Positions 16,578-25,160 of a stretch of DNA of 64,000 bases are shown here, piece after piece. Source of the DNA: CAVQOB01 sp963714325 (GTDB taxonomy: Bacteria; Pseudomonadota; Alphaproteobacteria; Rhizobiales; Hyphomicrobiaceae); assembly GCA_963714325.1 (NCBI GenBank), contig CAVQOB010000035.1:248001-312000 (forward strand), written 5' to 3'. Position numbers and translations under genes: made by a program. The notes under the pieces were generated by a model. The model was not told where the DNA came from, ran no database searches, and saw only the letters and a list, made by a program, of their open reading frames with translations. How positions within the stretch are numbered: the first letter of the stretch is position 1; every line of letters begins with the position of its first letter.

Positions 16578-18206
16578 ATGATCGCCGGCATGATGATGGA
16601 CCGCCCGCTGCTGCTGTCCGGCGTGATCGACCACGCCGCCGAGCTGTTCCCGGACGTCGAGATCGTCTCGCAAACCGTCGAAGGCGGCATTCATCGCTAT
16701 GGCTACGCCCAATCCCGCGCCCGGATCGTCAAGCTGGCCAACGCATTGCGTGACATGGGCGTCAAGCCCGGTGATCGCGTCGCGACCATCGCCTGGAACG
16801 GCTATCGGCACTTCGAACTCTACTACGCCATCGCCGGCATCGGCGCCGTCTGCCACACCATCAACCCGCGCCTGTTCCCCGAGCAGATGAGCTACATTGT
16901 CAATCACGCCGGTGATACAGTGCTGTTCTTCGACACGACGTTTGCACCGTTGATCGAAAAACTGCGCGGCGCCCTCAAGCCGGTCAAAACCTTCGTCGCC
17001 ATGACCGACCGCGCGCACATGCCGGCGCTCGAAGGCGTCGCCTGCTACGAAGAACTGCTCGCACAAGGCGCCGCGACGATTGCTTGGCCGGACTTCGACG
17101 AGAAGACGGCTTGCGCGCTGTGCTACACATCCGGCACCACGGCGGAACCCAAGGGCGCACTCTATTCGCATCGTTCGAGCGTGCTGCATTCGCTGTTTGT
17201 GATGACGTCTATTTCGCGCGCCTTCGGACCGGATCGGTCGATACTGCCGGTGGTGCCGCTGTTCCACGTCAACGCCTGGGGCCTCCCGTACATAGCGCCG
17301 ATCACCGGCACCAAGTTGATCATGCCCGGCGCCAAGCTCGACGGCGCCAGTCTGTTCGACTTGATGGACGCAGAACACGTTCACGGCAGCTGGGGCGTGC
17401 CGACGGTCTGGCTCGGACTGCTCGCTGAGATGAAAAAACGCGGCCGCCGCCCGGTTGGCTTGAAACAGGTGTTGATCGGCGGCTCGGCCGCGCCGAAACC
17501 GATGATCGAGACCTTCGAGCGTGATTTCGATATCGATGTGGTGCAGGGCTGGGGCATGACCGAGATGAGCCCGGTCGGCTCGATCGGAGTTTTGACGCCG
17601 GAAGAAGGCGAGCGGACCTTCGCCGAACGTGTGGATCTCAAAGCCAAGGCCGGGCGCCGCGCCTACGGCGTTGAATTCAAGATCGTCGACGATGAGGGAC
17701 GTCGCCTACCGCATGACGACACCGCGGCCGGGGAACTGTTCGTGCGCGGCCCCGCGGTCGTGTCGGGCTATTTCAACAACCCGGAAGCGTCAGCCAAAGC
17801 CTTCGATAAAGAAGGTTGGTTCGCCACCGGAGACGTGGCGCGCATTACCAGCGACGGCTGGCTGACGATCGTCGACCGCACCAAGGATCTTGTGAAGTCC
17901 GGCGGCGAATGGATTTCCTCGATCGACGTCGAAAACGCCGCGATGGCGCATCCCGGTTTGGCCAACTGCGCGGTCATCGGCGTGCCGCATCCCAAATGGA
18001 CGGAGCGGCCGCTACTGATCGCGGTCAAGGCGCAAGGCGCCGATCCCAAGCCCGAGGACGTGTTAGCCCTGCTCGCCTCGAAACTCGCGAAGTGGCAGAT
18101 GCCCGATGACGTGGTGTTCGTCGACACCCTCCCGATGACCGCCACCGGCAAGATCTCGAAAAAAGACCTGCGCGCCAAGTTCGCGGAGCATCCGGTGAAG
18201 GGTTAG
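16578..18206 (+). CDS. Long/medium-chain fatty-acid-CoA ligase (AMP-forming)
   Basis: An acyl-CoA synthetase of 542 residues that activates fatty acids with ATP and CoA. The adenylation motifs are complete: P-loop CYTSGTTAEPKGALYSHRS, GWGMTEMSPVG, the ATP-binding GWFATGDVARI, and RTKDLVKSGGEWIS, with the catalytic lysine in TATGKISKKDLR. AGGAGG lies eight bases before the ATG at 16578. It is divergent from the FadJ-like gene, so the 111-base spacer probably holds both promoters and any shared fatty-acid regulator site. The pairing points to fatty-acid or aliphatic-acid catabolism. Confidence 0.93.
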   Translation: MIAGMMMDRPLLLSGVIDHAAELFPDVEIVSQTVEGGIHRYGYAQSRARIVKLANALRDMGVKPGDRVATIAWNGYRHFELYYAIAGIGAVCHTINPRLFPEQMSYIVNHAGDTVLFFDTTFAPLIEKLRGALKPVKTFVAMTDRAHMPALEGVACYEELLAQGAATIAWPDFDEKTACALCYTSGTTAEPKGALYSHRSSVLHSLFVMTSISRAFGPDRSILPVVPLFHVNAWGLPYIAPITGTKLIMPGAKLDGASLFDLMDAEHVHGSWGVPTVWLGLLAEMKKRGRRPVGLKQVLIGGSAAPKPMIETFERDFDIDVVQGWGMTEMSPVGSIGVLTPEEGERTFAERVDLKAKAGRRAYGVEFKIVDDEGRRLPHDDTAAGELFVRGPAVVSGYFNNPEASAKAFDKEGWFATGDVARITSDGWLTIVDRTKDLVKSGGEWISSIDVENAAMAHPGLANCAVIGVPHPKWTERPLLIAVKAQGADPKPEDVLALLASKLAKWQMPDDVVFVDTLPMTATGKISKKDLRAKFAEHPVKG

Positions 18207-18227
18207 GCGGGGTAGATTGCCACGTTG

Positions 18228-19394
18228 CTACGCCGGCATGCCGGTTTCGACGAGGCGGGCCCAGAAGGAAACGCCAGGGGGGATGGCGTCGTCGTTGAAG
18301 TTGTAGGCGGGATGATGCACGGGCGCGCTGTCGCCGTTGCCGAAGAAGATAAAGGCGCCAGGCCGTTTCTCCAGCATGAACGAGAAATCCTCTCCGCCCA
18401 TGACCGGCGTCAAGTTGCCCTCGACCTTGTCCTTGCCGGAGATTTGAGCCGCAATATCGCAGGCGAAGGATGCTTGCTGCGGGTGGTTCTTGGTGATCGG
18501 ATAGTCGCGGTTATAGCGCGCCGTCGCCTTGGCACCGAACAGGCCGGCCGTCTGCCCCACCACCTCGATGATTTGCCTTTCCGCGAGATCACGGAGCTCC
18601 GGTTTCAACGTGCGCACCGTCCCCGTCAATTCAGCTGTCTGCGGCAGCACGTTGCCGGCGTTGCCGGCGTGGAACATGCAAATCGAGATGACCAAGCTTT
18701 CCAGCGGATCGACGTTGCGCGAGACGATGTGCTGGAGGTTGGTTACGATGGTCGAGGCAACCAAAACGGTATCGACGGCGAGATGCGGTTTCGCCGCGTG
18801 CCCACCCTTGCCTTCGACGGTGATGTAGAGGCGATCCGATGCCGCCAGCAGTGCGCCGGGATTGGTACCGAAGTGGCCGATAGGCATGCCGGGGTTGTTG
18901 TGCATGCCATAGACTTCCTGGATGTTCCAGCGCTCCATTAGCCCGTCGTCAATCATCGCCTTGGCGCCCGCGCCGCCTTCCTCGGCCGGTTGGAAAATAA
19001 CGACCGCGGTGCCATCGAAGTTGCGCGTTTCACAAAGATATTTGGCGGCACCGAGCAGCAGCGCGGTGTGGCCATCGTGGCCACAAGCGTGCATCAGGCC
19101 CTTGACCTTCGAGGCATAGGCGACGCCGGTTGCTTCTTCGATCGGCAACGCATCCATGTCGGCGCGCAGTCCAAACACCTTGCCCGAGGTCTGCCGCTTC
19201 CCCTTGATCACACCGACGACGCCGGTGCGGCCAATCCCCGGCACCACTTCGTCGCAACCGAAGGCGCGAAGCTTTTCAGCCACGACGCCAGCGGTGCGAT
19301 GAACTTCGTACAGCAACTCCGGATTTTCGTGGATATCGCGGCGCCAGGCCGTGATCTCCTCCTGCATTCCGGCGATGCGATTGACGATCGGCAT
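18228..19394 (-). CDS. M20-family amidohydrolase (hippurate hydrolase / aminoacylase type)
   Basis: A zinc-dependent amidohydrolase of 388 residues that removes acyl groups from N-acylated amino acids. Recognisable blocks are RADMDALPIEEATG, the metal motif HACGHDGHTALLLG, FQPAEEGGAGA and the C-terminal GGEDFSFML with a metal ligand. The dimerisation domain sits in the middle. GAGGATT precedes the ATG at 19394. It converges on the ligase gene, with 21 bases between stops. The dapA-like gene lies 43 bases upstream on the same strand, so the two may form an operon that handles an acyl-amino acid or keto-acid derivative. Confidence 0.92.
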   Translation of the reverse strand: MPIVNRIAGMQEEITAWRRDIHENPELLYEVHRTAGVVAEKLRAFGCDEVVPGIGRTGVVGVIKGKRQTSGKVFGLRADMDALPIEEATGVAYASKVKGLMHACGHDGHTALLLGAAKYLCETRNFDGTAVVIFQPAEEGGAGAKAMIDDGLMERWNIQEVYGMHNNPGMPIGHFGTNPGALLAASDRLYITVEGKGGHAAKPHLAVDTVLVASTIVTNLQHIVSRNVDPLESLVISICMFHAGNAGNVLPQTAELTGTVRTLKPELRDLAERQIIEVVGQTAGLFGAKATARYNRDYPITKNHPQQASFACDIAAQISGKDKVEGNLTPVMGGEDFSFMLEKRPGAFIFFGNGDSAPVHHPAYNFNDDAIPPGVSFWARLVETGMPA

Positions 19395-19437
19395 GGATCA
19401 ATCCTCGGTGGCGGTGGTGCGGAGTTAGCGCGTTGGA

Positions 19438-20367
19438 TCAGGCGTCGTCGGCCGGCATTGCCATTGTGAAACCGTGCTCGGCTTCGAGCGTTTTGACGGC
19501 AGCGGCCAAATCCGTTGCCGACAGTTCCGTCAGCGGCGGGCGCAGCACCGACCAGGCTGGGTCCCGACGATAGTGGCCGATCACCGCCTTCAATAGCGGC
19601 ATCATCGGATAGGACTGGAACACCTTGCGGATTCCGCTGATGCCCGCCTGAAGCTTGTCGGCGTCGGCACCCTGCCAATTGTCAAACACCCGGCGGAGTT
19701 GCCCCGGATTGACGTTCGCCGAGGCCGAGATGGTGCCGGCCGCGCCATTGCGCAATCCATCGAGCAGGAAGGCTTCCGAGCCGACGAACACCTCAAAGCC
19801 CGTCGGGTTGGCTTCAAGAATTGACTTCATGCTGTTCCAGTCGCCGGAGCTGTCCTTCAACCCGACGACAGTATCGGGATAGTCCTTGCGCAGCCGAGCG
19901 ATCAGGCCGAGCGGGATGCCGACCTGCGCGATCGGCGGAATGTGATAGAGGTAGACCTTCAGCCGATCGTCGGCGACGCTGTCGATGACCTGCGCGAAGT
20001 AGCGGTAGAGCCCCTCTTCGCTCGGTCCCTTGTAGTAGAACGGCGGCAACATCAGGCAACCGCCAACTCCGATATCGACGGCGTGACCGGTCAGCGCGAT
20101 GGCATCAGCGACCGAGCACATGCCCGTGCCCGGCATCAGCTTGGCCGGATCGATGTCGGCATCGACCAGTTCCTCGAGCAATTCCATCCGCTCGTCGAGG
20201 CCGAGGGAGTTAGCTTCGCTGGTGGTGCCAAAGGGCGCGAGCCCTGTGCAGCCATTTTCCATCAGCCAATCCGCGTGGTCGATGAAGCGGTCAGCATCCG
20301 GCGTGCCGTCTTCGCCGAACGGCGTACATACAGGTGCAATGACACCCTCGAAATTGCGTTTGCTCAT
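19438..20367 (-). CDS. Dihydrodipicolinate synthase / N-acetylneuraminate lyase family aldolase
   Basis: A class I aldolase of 309 residues with a TIM-barrel fold. The conserved serine/threonine motif is GTTSEANSLG, the active-site tyrosine lies in KVYLYHIPP and the Schiff-base lysine in VVGLKDSSGDW. Canonical DapA makes tetrahydrodipicolinate; this protein has the looser pattern of catabolic family members acting on 2-keto-3-deoxy acids, so the true substrate is uncertain. AAGGA lies eight bases before the ATG at 20367. It sits upstream of the M20 gene and 58 bases downstream of a GST gene on the same strand. Confidence 0.9.
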   Translation of the reverse strand: MSKRNFEGVIAPVCTPFGEDGTPDADRFIDHADWLMENGCTGLAPFGTTSEANSLGLDERMELLEELVDADIDPAKLMPGTGMCSVADAIALTGHAVDIGVGGCLMLPPFYYKGPSEEGLYRYFAQVIDSVADDRLKVYLYHIPPIAQVGIPLGLIARLRKDYPDTVVGLKDSSGDWNSMKSILEANPTGFEVFVGSEAFLLDGLRNGAAGTISASANVNPGQLRRVFDNWQGADADKLQAGISGIRKVFQSYPMMPLLKAVIGHYRRDPAWSVLRPPLTELSATDLAAAVKTLEAEHGFTMAMPADDA

Positions 20368-20425
20368 GGCATGTCCTTGTGAGGCGATTCGCGACGTCGG
20401 TTGTTTGCAGGAGATTGCGCGGCCG

Positions 20426-21058
20426 TCACTTCGGCATCGGAATTCCCGGTTGTTTGACCGGCACATCATAACCCTTTTGCACGGCTGGCCGCTTGGCGAT
20501 CTCAACATACCAGCGCTTCACATTCGGGAACTCATTGAGATCAATACCCTGCCACTCGAAGCGGCTGATCCAAGGCCACATCGCCATATCGGCGATCGAG
20601 TATTCGCCGGCGACAAACGGCGCTTGTTTCAGCTGCCGGTCGAGCACGCCGTAGAGACGGCGGGCCTCCTTCGCGAACCGTTCCTCGGCGTAGGGCGCTT
20701 TGCCGGCGTTATATTTGACGAAATGATGCACCTGTCCGAGCATCGGGCCAAGGCCACCCATCTGCCACATCACCCACTGCACGGTATGCCAGCGCGCCTT
20801 CTGCTCTTTCGGCCAGAACTTGCCGGTCTTGTCAGCGAGATACATCAGGATTGCGCCAAACTCGAACAACGCCAAGCCGTTGTCGCGATCGACGATAGCG
20901 GGGATGCGGTTGTTGGGCGATATCTTCAGGAAATCCGGTTTGAACTGCTCGTCCTTATTGATATCAACGGCATGTGCGGCATAGGGCAGGCCGCATTCCT
21001 CCAGCATGATGGAGACCTTGCGGCCATTGGGCGTTGACCACGTATAGAGATCGATCAT
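20426..21058 (-). CDS. Glutathione S-transferase family protein (YfcG/YghU-like)
   Basis: A protein of 210 residues with an N-terminal thioredoxin-fold domain and a C-terminal helical domain. The opening MIDLYTWSTPNGRKVSIML and the NNRIPAIVD glutathione-binding turn match the Nu-class YfcG/YghU enzymes, which in other bacteria act as disulfide-bond reductases of glutathione. The C-terminal EYSIADMAMWPW block is also typical. It is the first gene of a minus-strand run with the dapA-like and M20 genes, though the 58-base gap leaves operon membership open. Confidence 0.9.
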   Translation of the reverse strand: MIDLYTWSTPNGRKVSIMLEECGLPYAAHAVDINKDEQFKPDFLKISPNNRIPAIVDRDNGLALFEFGAILMYLADKTGKFWPKEQKARWHTVQWVMWQMGGLGPMLGQVHHFVKYNAGKAPYAEERFAKEARRLYGVLDRQLKQAPFVAGEYSIADMAMWPWISRFEWQGIDLNEFPNVKRWYVEIAKRPAVQKGYDVPVKQPGIPMPK

Positions 21059-21188
21059 AGGCGATGGCCTCCAAGCCAGAGCTGAGGGGAGCGTTGTCTT
21101 TCAACCTAATTGACCTCCGCGGCGCGGGCAATCACTCCCTGCGCCATATTCATCGCTTAAGTTCAGTGAAAATCTAAGGGCGCCCGCC

Positions 21189-21785
21189 ATGTCTCGGCCC
21201 ACAGTCATCGTCCGCTACCTGACCCACCCGCAGGTCGCCATTGACCCTGTAGTGCCGGTGCCGGAATGGCGCCTGTCGCCACTTGGCCGGGCGCGGACGG
21301 CGGCATTGGCGGCGTCCGGCGCGCTCGCTGGCACGACTCGCGTCATCAGCAGCGCCGAAATGAAGGCGATCGAGACAGCCGAAATCCTGGCGCTGGCACT
21401 TGGCATTGCAATCGACATTCGTGAGGCCACGCATGAAAACGATCGCTCCGCTACTGGATTTCTGCCGCCCGCGGAATTCGAAGTCGTGGCCGATCAGTTC
21501 TTCGCGGATCCCACGACCAGCATCCGCGGCTGGGAACGCGCACTGGACGCGCAAAGCCGCATCGTTCGCGGGGTCGACGCGGCACTCGCGCATCCCGCCG
21601 TTGGTGACATCCTTTTCGTTGGCCACGGCGGCGTCGGCACGCTGCTGCTCTGTCATGTCGCCGGATTACCCATAGCGCGCCAACACGATCAGCCGGCGGG
21701 GGGCGGGAGCATTTTTGCCTTTGAATGCGCCACCCGGCGCCTGCTGCACGGCTGGCAGACCATTGAGGACTTCTCCGCGTCATGA
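21189..21785 (+). CDS. Histidine phosphatase superfamily protein with altered RHG motif
   Basis: A protein of 198 residues of the phosphoglycerate-mutase-like fold. The usual RHG catalytic motif near the N-terminus is replaced by RYLTHPQV, which keeps an arginine and a histidine in a different arrangement. The other landmarks are intact: SSAEMKAIETAE, a conserved arginine/glutamate region near residue 80, and the second catalytic histidine in LFVGHGGVGTLLL. It may be a phosphatase of an atypical subgroup or have lost activity. It is divergent from the GST gene and convergent with the Kdo hydroxylase gene, 18 bases apart. Confidence 0.8.
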   Translation: MSRPTVIVRYLTHPQVAIDPVVPVPEWRLSPLGRARTAALAASGALAGTTRVISSAEMKAIETAEILALALGIAIDIREATHENDRSATGFLPPAEFEVVADQFFADPTTSIRGWERALDAQSRIVRGVDAALAHPAVGDILFVGHGGVGTLLLCHVAGLPIARQHDQPAGGGSIFAFECATRRLLHGWQTIEDFSAS

Positions 21786-21803
21786 ACGGCGCGGCGAACC
21801 GCG

Positions 21804-22682
21804 TCAGACCAACTCGCGTCCGACCATCCGCTCCAGAGTTTTCAAGGGTGACAGGATCGGTTCCTGCATCGCGGCAACAGGCAGATAGAACGTCTGCTCG
21901 AGAACGTATTGCCCGGAGATGACGGCGTGGGAAACCAGATCCGTGAAGACGATCCACGTTGCACCAGCGGGTATACTGATCGGCGTTTTGGGACAGCTTT
22001 CCTGGTATTGCTCGTCGAGCTTGGCGCGATCATGCAGCTGCAGCATATAGTGATCGTAGGGCGTGCGAAGCCCCTTCGTAATCCCCAGTGCCTTCATCAC
22101 ATACGCAGAGCCCGGTGTCGGCTTTGCAATCTTCGGAAGGAATTGTCTGGCCTGATCGGCAAACGGCTCACCGACAATCCATTCGCGCGGCCGGCCCTGC
22201 GGATTGATATTTGAGAAAACGCGCATGATCCGCTCGCCCTGGTTCGGTCGCGAGACGAACGCGTCGACGTGGACACGCGTATCATCTTTGGTCTTCGAGC
22301 CACCGCGTCCGGCCGCCTCAACCGGGCGGTAGCTCGTTAATCCAAACCGAATGCCGCGCCCATAAAGCGGGAACAGACAGTCGACAAGCCCCCGTGCGTT
22401 GTCGGAAAAACGCCCAATCATCCGCCCGAGCGCCTCTTTGTCGGCCCCTTCTGCCGACGTATGCCGAACGGCACGATTGGCAGGATCGAAGCTGACATTT
22501 TTCGCTTTACCGTCGGTCCATTTCGGCGACAGAAAATATTGCTCGTCGCTCTTTAATGCGAACGGCAAGCGCGGCAAGATTACAATGGCGCCCATCTCCA
22601 AGGCCCGCGTAGCCGATGCCTGCGCATCCCCAGTCAACTTGGGCGTCCAGCTGTCATGATCGAGTGAATGCAATACACCCAT
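21804..22682 (-). CDS. kdoO: Kdo hydroxylase family protein (Fe(II)/2-oxoglutarate dioxygenase)
   Basis: A protein of 292 residues resembling KdoO, which hydroxylates the Kdo sugar of the LPS inner core to Ko in Burkholderia and Yersinia. Landmarks are FALKSDEQYFLSP, TSYRPVEAAGRGGSKTKDD, the HxD metal pair in TRVHVDAFVSRP, RVFSNINPQGRPREWIVGEP, the block YDHYMLQLHDRAKLD and a distal histidine in DLVSHAVISGQ. GAGGAT precedes the ATG at 22682. It lies 46 bases downstream of a second 2OG oxygenase, with the ELM1-like gene before that, all on one strand. The enzyme would act at the cytoplasmic face on Kdo-containing lipid A (family knowledge). Confidence 0.85.
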   Translation of the reverse strand: MGVLHSLDHDSWTPKLTGDAQASATRALEMGAIVILPRLPFALKSDEQYFLSPKWTDGKAKNVSFDPANRAVRHTSAEGADKEALGRMIGRFSDNARGLVDCLFPLYGRGIRFGLTSYRPVEAAGRGGSKTKDDTRVHVDAFVSRPNQGERIMRVFSNINPQGRPREWIVGEPFADQARQFLPKIAKPTPGSAYVMKALGITKGLRTPYDHYMLQLHDRAKLDEQYQESCPKTPISIPAGATWIVFTDLVSHAVISGQYVLEQTFYLPVAAMQEPILSPLKTLERMVGRELV

Positions 22683-22728
22683 CGGTATCCTCGCCTTGTC
22701 AAAAGGGACCATGCGCCACGCGCAGCAA

Positions 22729-23355
22729 TCAGCTCGCCGGCGCCAATTTTTTAAGCGCGGCGCTGATTTTGTGACGGATAGCGTGGAATCCTTTCGATCC
22801 CTCACTTGTCATCCAATTCATCTGCAGCGACCGCCGTGGCCCTTCGAAGGGTGGGTGACCGTGCCAGGAATTGTCGGCGCGCTTGAAGACAAGCAGCGTC
22901 CCATTGTCCGGCGGCACTTCAGCCGCCACCGCGTTCAGATCTTTGCCATTCCGCAGGATGCGCAGGCGCCCGCCCGGCTGCGTCCAGTTTTCATTGAGGT
23001 AAAGCAGAACTGTGATGATCTTGTCTTTGCTATCGGTATGGATATTGCCGTCGCGCGCATTCGACGTGTAGCCGCGCAATGAATACATCTTCGGCTTGCC
23101 CGTGAGTTCAACGCCGAACTTCTCGGCGATCACGCGCTCGAACTCCGGCCCGTCGAGTTCCGCAATGACGGACTTGATGACCATGGTGTCATCGAGCGAT
23201 TCGACCGGGAACGAGCCCGTGCGCTCAATTTTCGGGTAAGTCGCATTCACAAGACGCACGCTCTCGGGCGCGAGGAAGCCAGGGATAATGGTATAACAGT
23301 AGGGCGATGTCTCGATGGTGGCCGATTTCAGCTTATCGAGATTGAGATGTGCCAT
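22729..23355 (-). CDS. 2OG-Fe(II) oxygenase (prolyl-4-hydroxylase-like)
   Basis: A protein of 208 residues with the metal motif HxD in NIHTDSKDK and a distal histidine and arginine in SWHGHPPFEGPRRSLQMNW, giving a complete iron and 2-oxoglutarate site. The N-terminal half holds the support helices and PYCYTIIPGFLAPES. Relatives are common in polysaccharide and envelope gene clusters, but their substrates are unknown. It sits between kdoO and the ELM1-like gene with 46-base gaps on each side. A role in modifying an LPS or capsule sugar is inferred from this context. Confidence 0.82.
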   Translation of the reverse strand: MAHLNLDKLKSATIETSPYCYTIIPGFLAPESVRLVNATYPKIERTGSFPVESLDDTMVIKSVIAELDGPEFERVIAEKFGVELTGKPKMYSLRGYTSNARDGNIHTDSKDKIITVLLYLNENWTQPGGRLRILRNGKDLNAVAAEVPPDNGTLLVFKRADNSWHGHPPFEGPRRSLQMNWMTSEGSKGFHAIRHKISAALKKLAPAS

Positions 23356-23401
23356 GCGGTACTGCCCCTCGCGAGCTTATTTGGATGCATCCGTGGTCAG
23401 T

Positions 23402-24442
23402 CTACGCTGTCGCACCCGTTGATGTCAGCAGGCGTTGTCGGCTCATCCACCGCGCCTCGGCTTCGGCGGCGATAATCTCGGCGGAATGCAGCGCAGTATA
23501 ATCCCATGGCGCCAACGCCGTCACCACCGCTGGCAGTTCGCGCGTAGCACCCGAGCGCACCAAGGCCCCATGAAACCGTTCGAACTTGGCCGAACCACCT
23601 TGCGGCCTGAACACATAAACGGGCCGGCCGGTTGCACAGGCTTCGCCGGTCATATTGACGGAATCCGCAGTGACCACCAGCAGGTCGGCATGCGCCAGGA
23701 AATCTGGATAGGGGTTAGCGCCCTCGCCGTTCCAAAGTATCCGCGGCGCGTTCGCCGTTGCCGCGTCAACAGCTCGGAGCAAGCGCGGATGCGTGCGGCG
23801 CGACGGCGTGATCATGAAACTGGCGCCAAGGGCGGCGAGGCTGGTCAAAGAGGCCTTAAGGCGATCGTCGCAGGCGTCGGTAAACTTGTAGACGCCATTC
23901 TTGCCGCCGAGGACCACGGCCACGCGCGGTCCTGGCAATGCGGCAATCGCGGCGGGAACCCTGCTGCGCAACGTAGATAGACGCTCGCGCGTGAAACTGT
24001 GCGGTGAGGTCAGCGTCGTCACGACATTCGGTCCGCGCAATCGATCATGCTCAGGAACCCAGATCATATCGGCAGTCCGGCATCCGGTCTTCGGATCTTG
24101 CAACACGATGGTGTAAGTGACGAGGCCAGCCTTCCGCTTGAGCGCCCGGATAAAGGGTATCGACATACGCCCCGTAGCAATTGCAATATCAGGCCAGGGC
24201 GGGCCAAAATCGCCGCCCACCTTGCCAAACCCGCTTTTTGGATCGGCTGGGCCCCAGGGCGCCGTCCACTTCCATGGACCGGTCGGCGCCACCACTTTTC
24301 GTTCAGCGACGAGCCCTAACGCGTCTGCGACGCCAACCGCCTGGACATCCATCCCCGCCTTGCCGTCGGTGATCAACCATGCGCGCTTGCCAGCCAATGG
24401 CCGGGGGTGGGTCTCCTGGGTCTTGTCGATCGATTCGCTCAT
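23402..24442 (-). CDS. ELM1-family protein (Mito_fiss_Elm1; bacterial function unknown)
   Basis: A protein of 346 residues related to plant ELM1, a family (PF06258) widespread in alphaproteobacteria. Typical stretches are RAWLITDGKAGMDVQAVGVADALGL cut here to its start AWLITDGKAGM, WPDIAIATGRMSIPF, VVLGGKNGVYKF, MITPSRRTHP and VTADSVNMTGEACATGRPV. The layout of an N-terminal and a C-terminal Rossmann-like half recalls GT-B glycosyltransferases, so a sugar-transfer role is possible but unproven. The start is 24442 or an ATG 18 bases upstream; neither has a well-spaced ribosome site. It is the first gene of the kdoO operon and divergent from the Lrp regulator. Confidence 0.8.
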   Translation of the reverse strand: MSESIDKTQETHPRPLAGKRAWLITDGKAGMDVQAVGVADALGLVAERKVVAPTGPWKWTAPWGPADPKSGFGKVGGDFGPPWPDIAIATGRMSIPFIRALKRKAGLVTYTIVLQDPKTGCRTADMIWVPEHDRLRGPNVVTTLTSPHSFTRERLSTLRSRVPAAIAALPGPRVAVVLGGKNGVYKFTDACDDRLKASLTSLAALGASFMITPSRRTHPRLLRAVDAATANAPRILWNGEGANPYPDFLAHADLLVVTADSVNMTGEACATGRPVYVFRPQGGSAKFERFHGALVRSGATRELPAVVTALAPWDYTALHSAEIIAAEAEARWMSRQRLLTSTGATA

Positions 24443-24624
24443 GCTCCTGTCATCGCACATCAGTTTGAGCTGTCGAGGCCGCGCACTGCCGCAGCCCGTA
24501 GCCACAAAAACAGTTTTCACGTTGAAATTTTACTGCTGAATTAGCGTCACGTGCGCACATTTCTTGCGCGCGAGTTCGTGATGTCCTAAAATTGCACCCG
24601 AAATAATGACCTGCGGGATGGCCG

Positions 24625-25104
24625 ATGAAGCCTCGCCTCGATGCCGTCGACTGGCGCATTCTGAAAGAGCTGCAAGCCAATGGCCGCATGACCAATGTCG
24701 ATCTCGCTGAGCGCGTCGGCATTACCCCGCCGCCGTGTCTGCGCCGCGTTCGTGCGCTGGAAGAGGCCGGCATCATCACCGGCTATGCGGCACTGCTGGA
24801 CGAGAAAATGGTCGGCTTTGACCTGATCGCCTTCGCCATGGTCGGGTTGCACAACCAGTCTGAGGCCGATTTGCGCGCGTTTGAAAACCGTCTGCTGACC
24901 TGGCCAATCGTACGCGAAAGCTACATGCTCTCGGGCGAGACCGATTACATCCTGAAGTGCGTGGCACCAGACCTGCCGAGCTTCCAGGATTTTGTCATCA
25001 AGGAACTCACCGCCGCGCCGAATGTCGCCGGCGTCAAAACCACGCTCGCGATCCGACGCGCTAAGTTCGAGGCCGGCGTCGCGATCCAGATGGTCCGGCC
25101 TTGA
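24625..25104 (+). CDS. Lrp/AsnC-family transcriptional regulator
   Basis: A DNA-binding protein of 159 residues. The N-terminal winged helix-turn-helix (DAVDWRILKELQANGRMTN, then DLAERVGITPPPCLRRVRAL) is followed by the RAM effector domain (FDLIAFAMVGL to ETDYILKCVAPD). Family members bind amino acids and form octamers. The gene is divergent from the ELM1-kdoO operon across about 180 bases, so it might control itself or that operon. The ligand is unknown. GGGATGG precedes the ATG. Confidence 0.93.
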   Translation: MKPRLDAVDWRILKELQANGRMTNVDLAERVGITPPPCLRRVRALEEAGIITGYAALLDEKMVGFDLIAFAMVGLHNQSEADLRAFENRLLTWPIVRESYMLSGETDYILKCVAPDLPSFQDFVIKELTAAPNVAGVKTTLAIRRAKFEAGVAIQMVRP

Positions 25105-25160
25105 TTTGACCGAGTTGGCGACGACTTTGTAGCCGCAGCGCTTTTTGGTAACTCTATCGC

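Noticed and set aside
16467..17384. Long N-terminal extension of the FadJ-like frame
   Set aside because: It is antisense to the acyl-CoA ligase gene, and the ATG at 16466 with AGGGAG starts the crotonase domain exactly.
20099..21037. A 312-codon plus-strand frame
   Set aside because: It is antisense to the dapA-like and GST genes; composition is that of a shadow frame.
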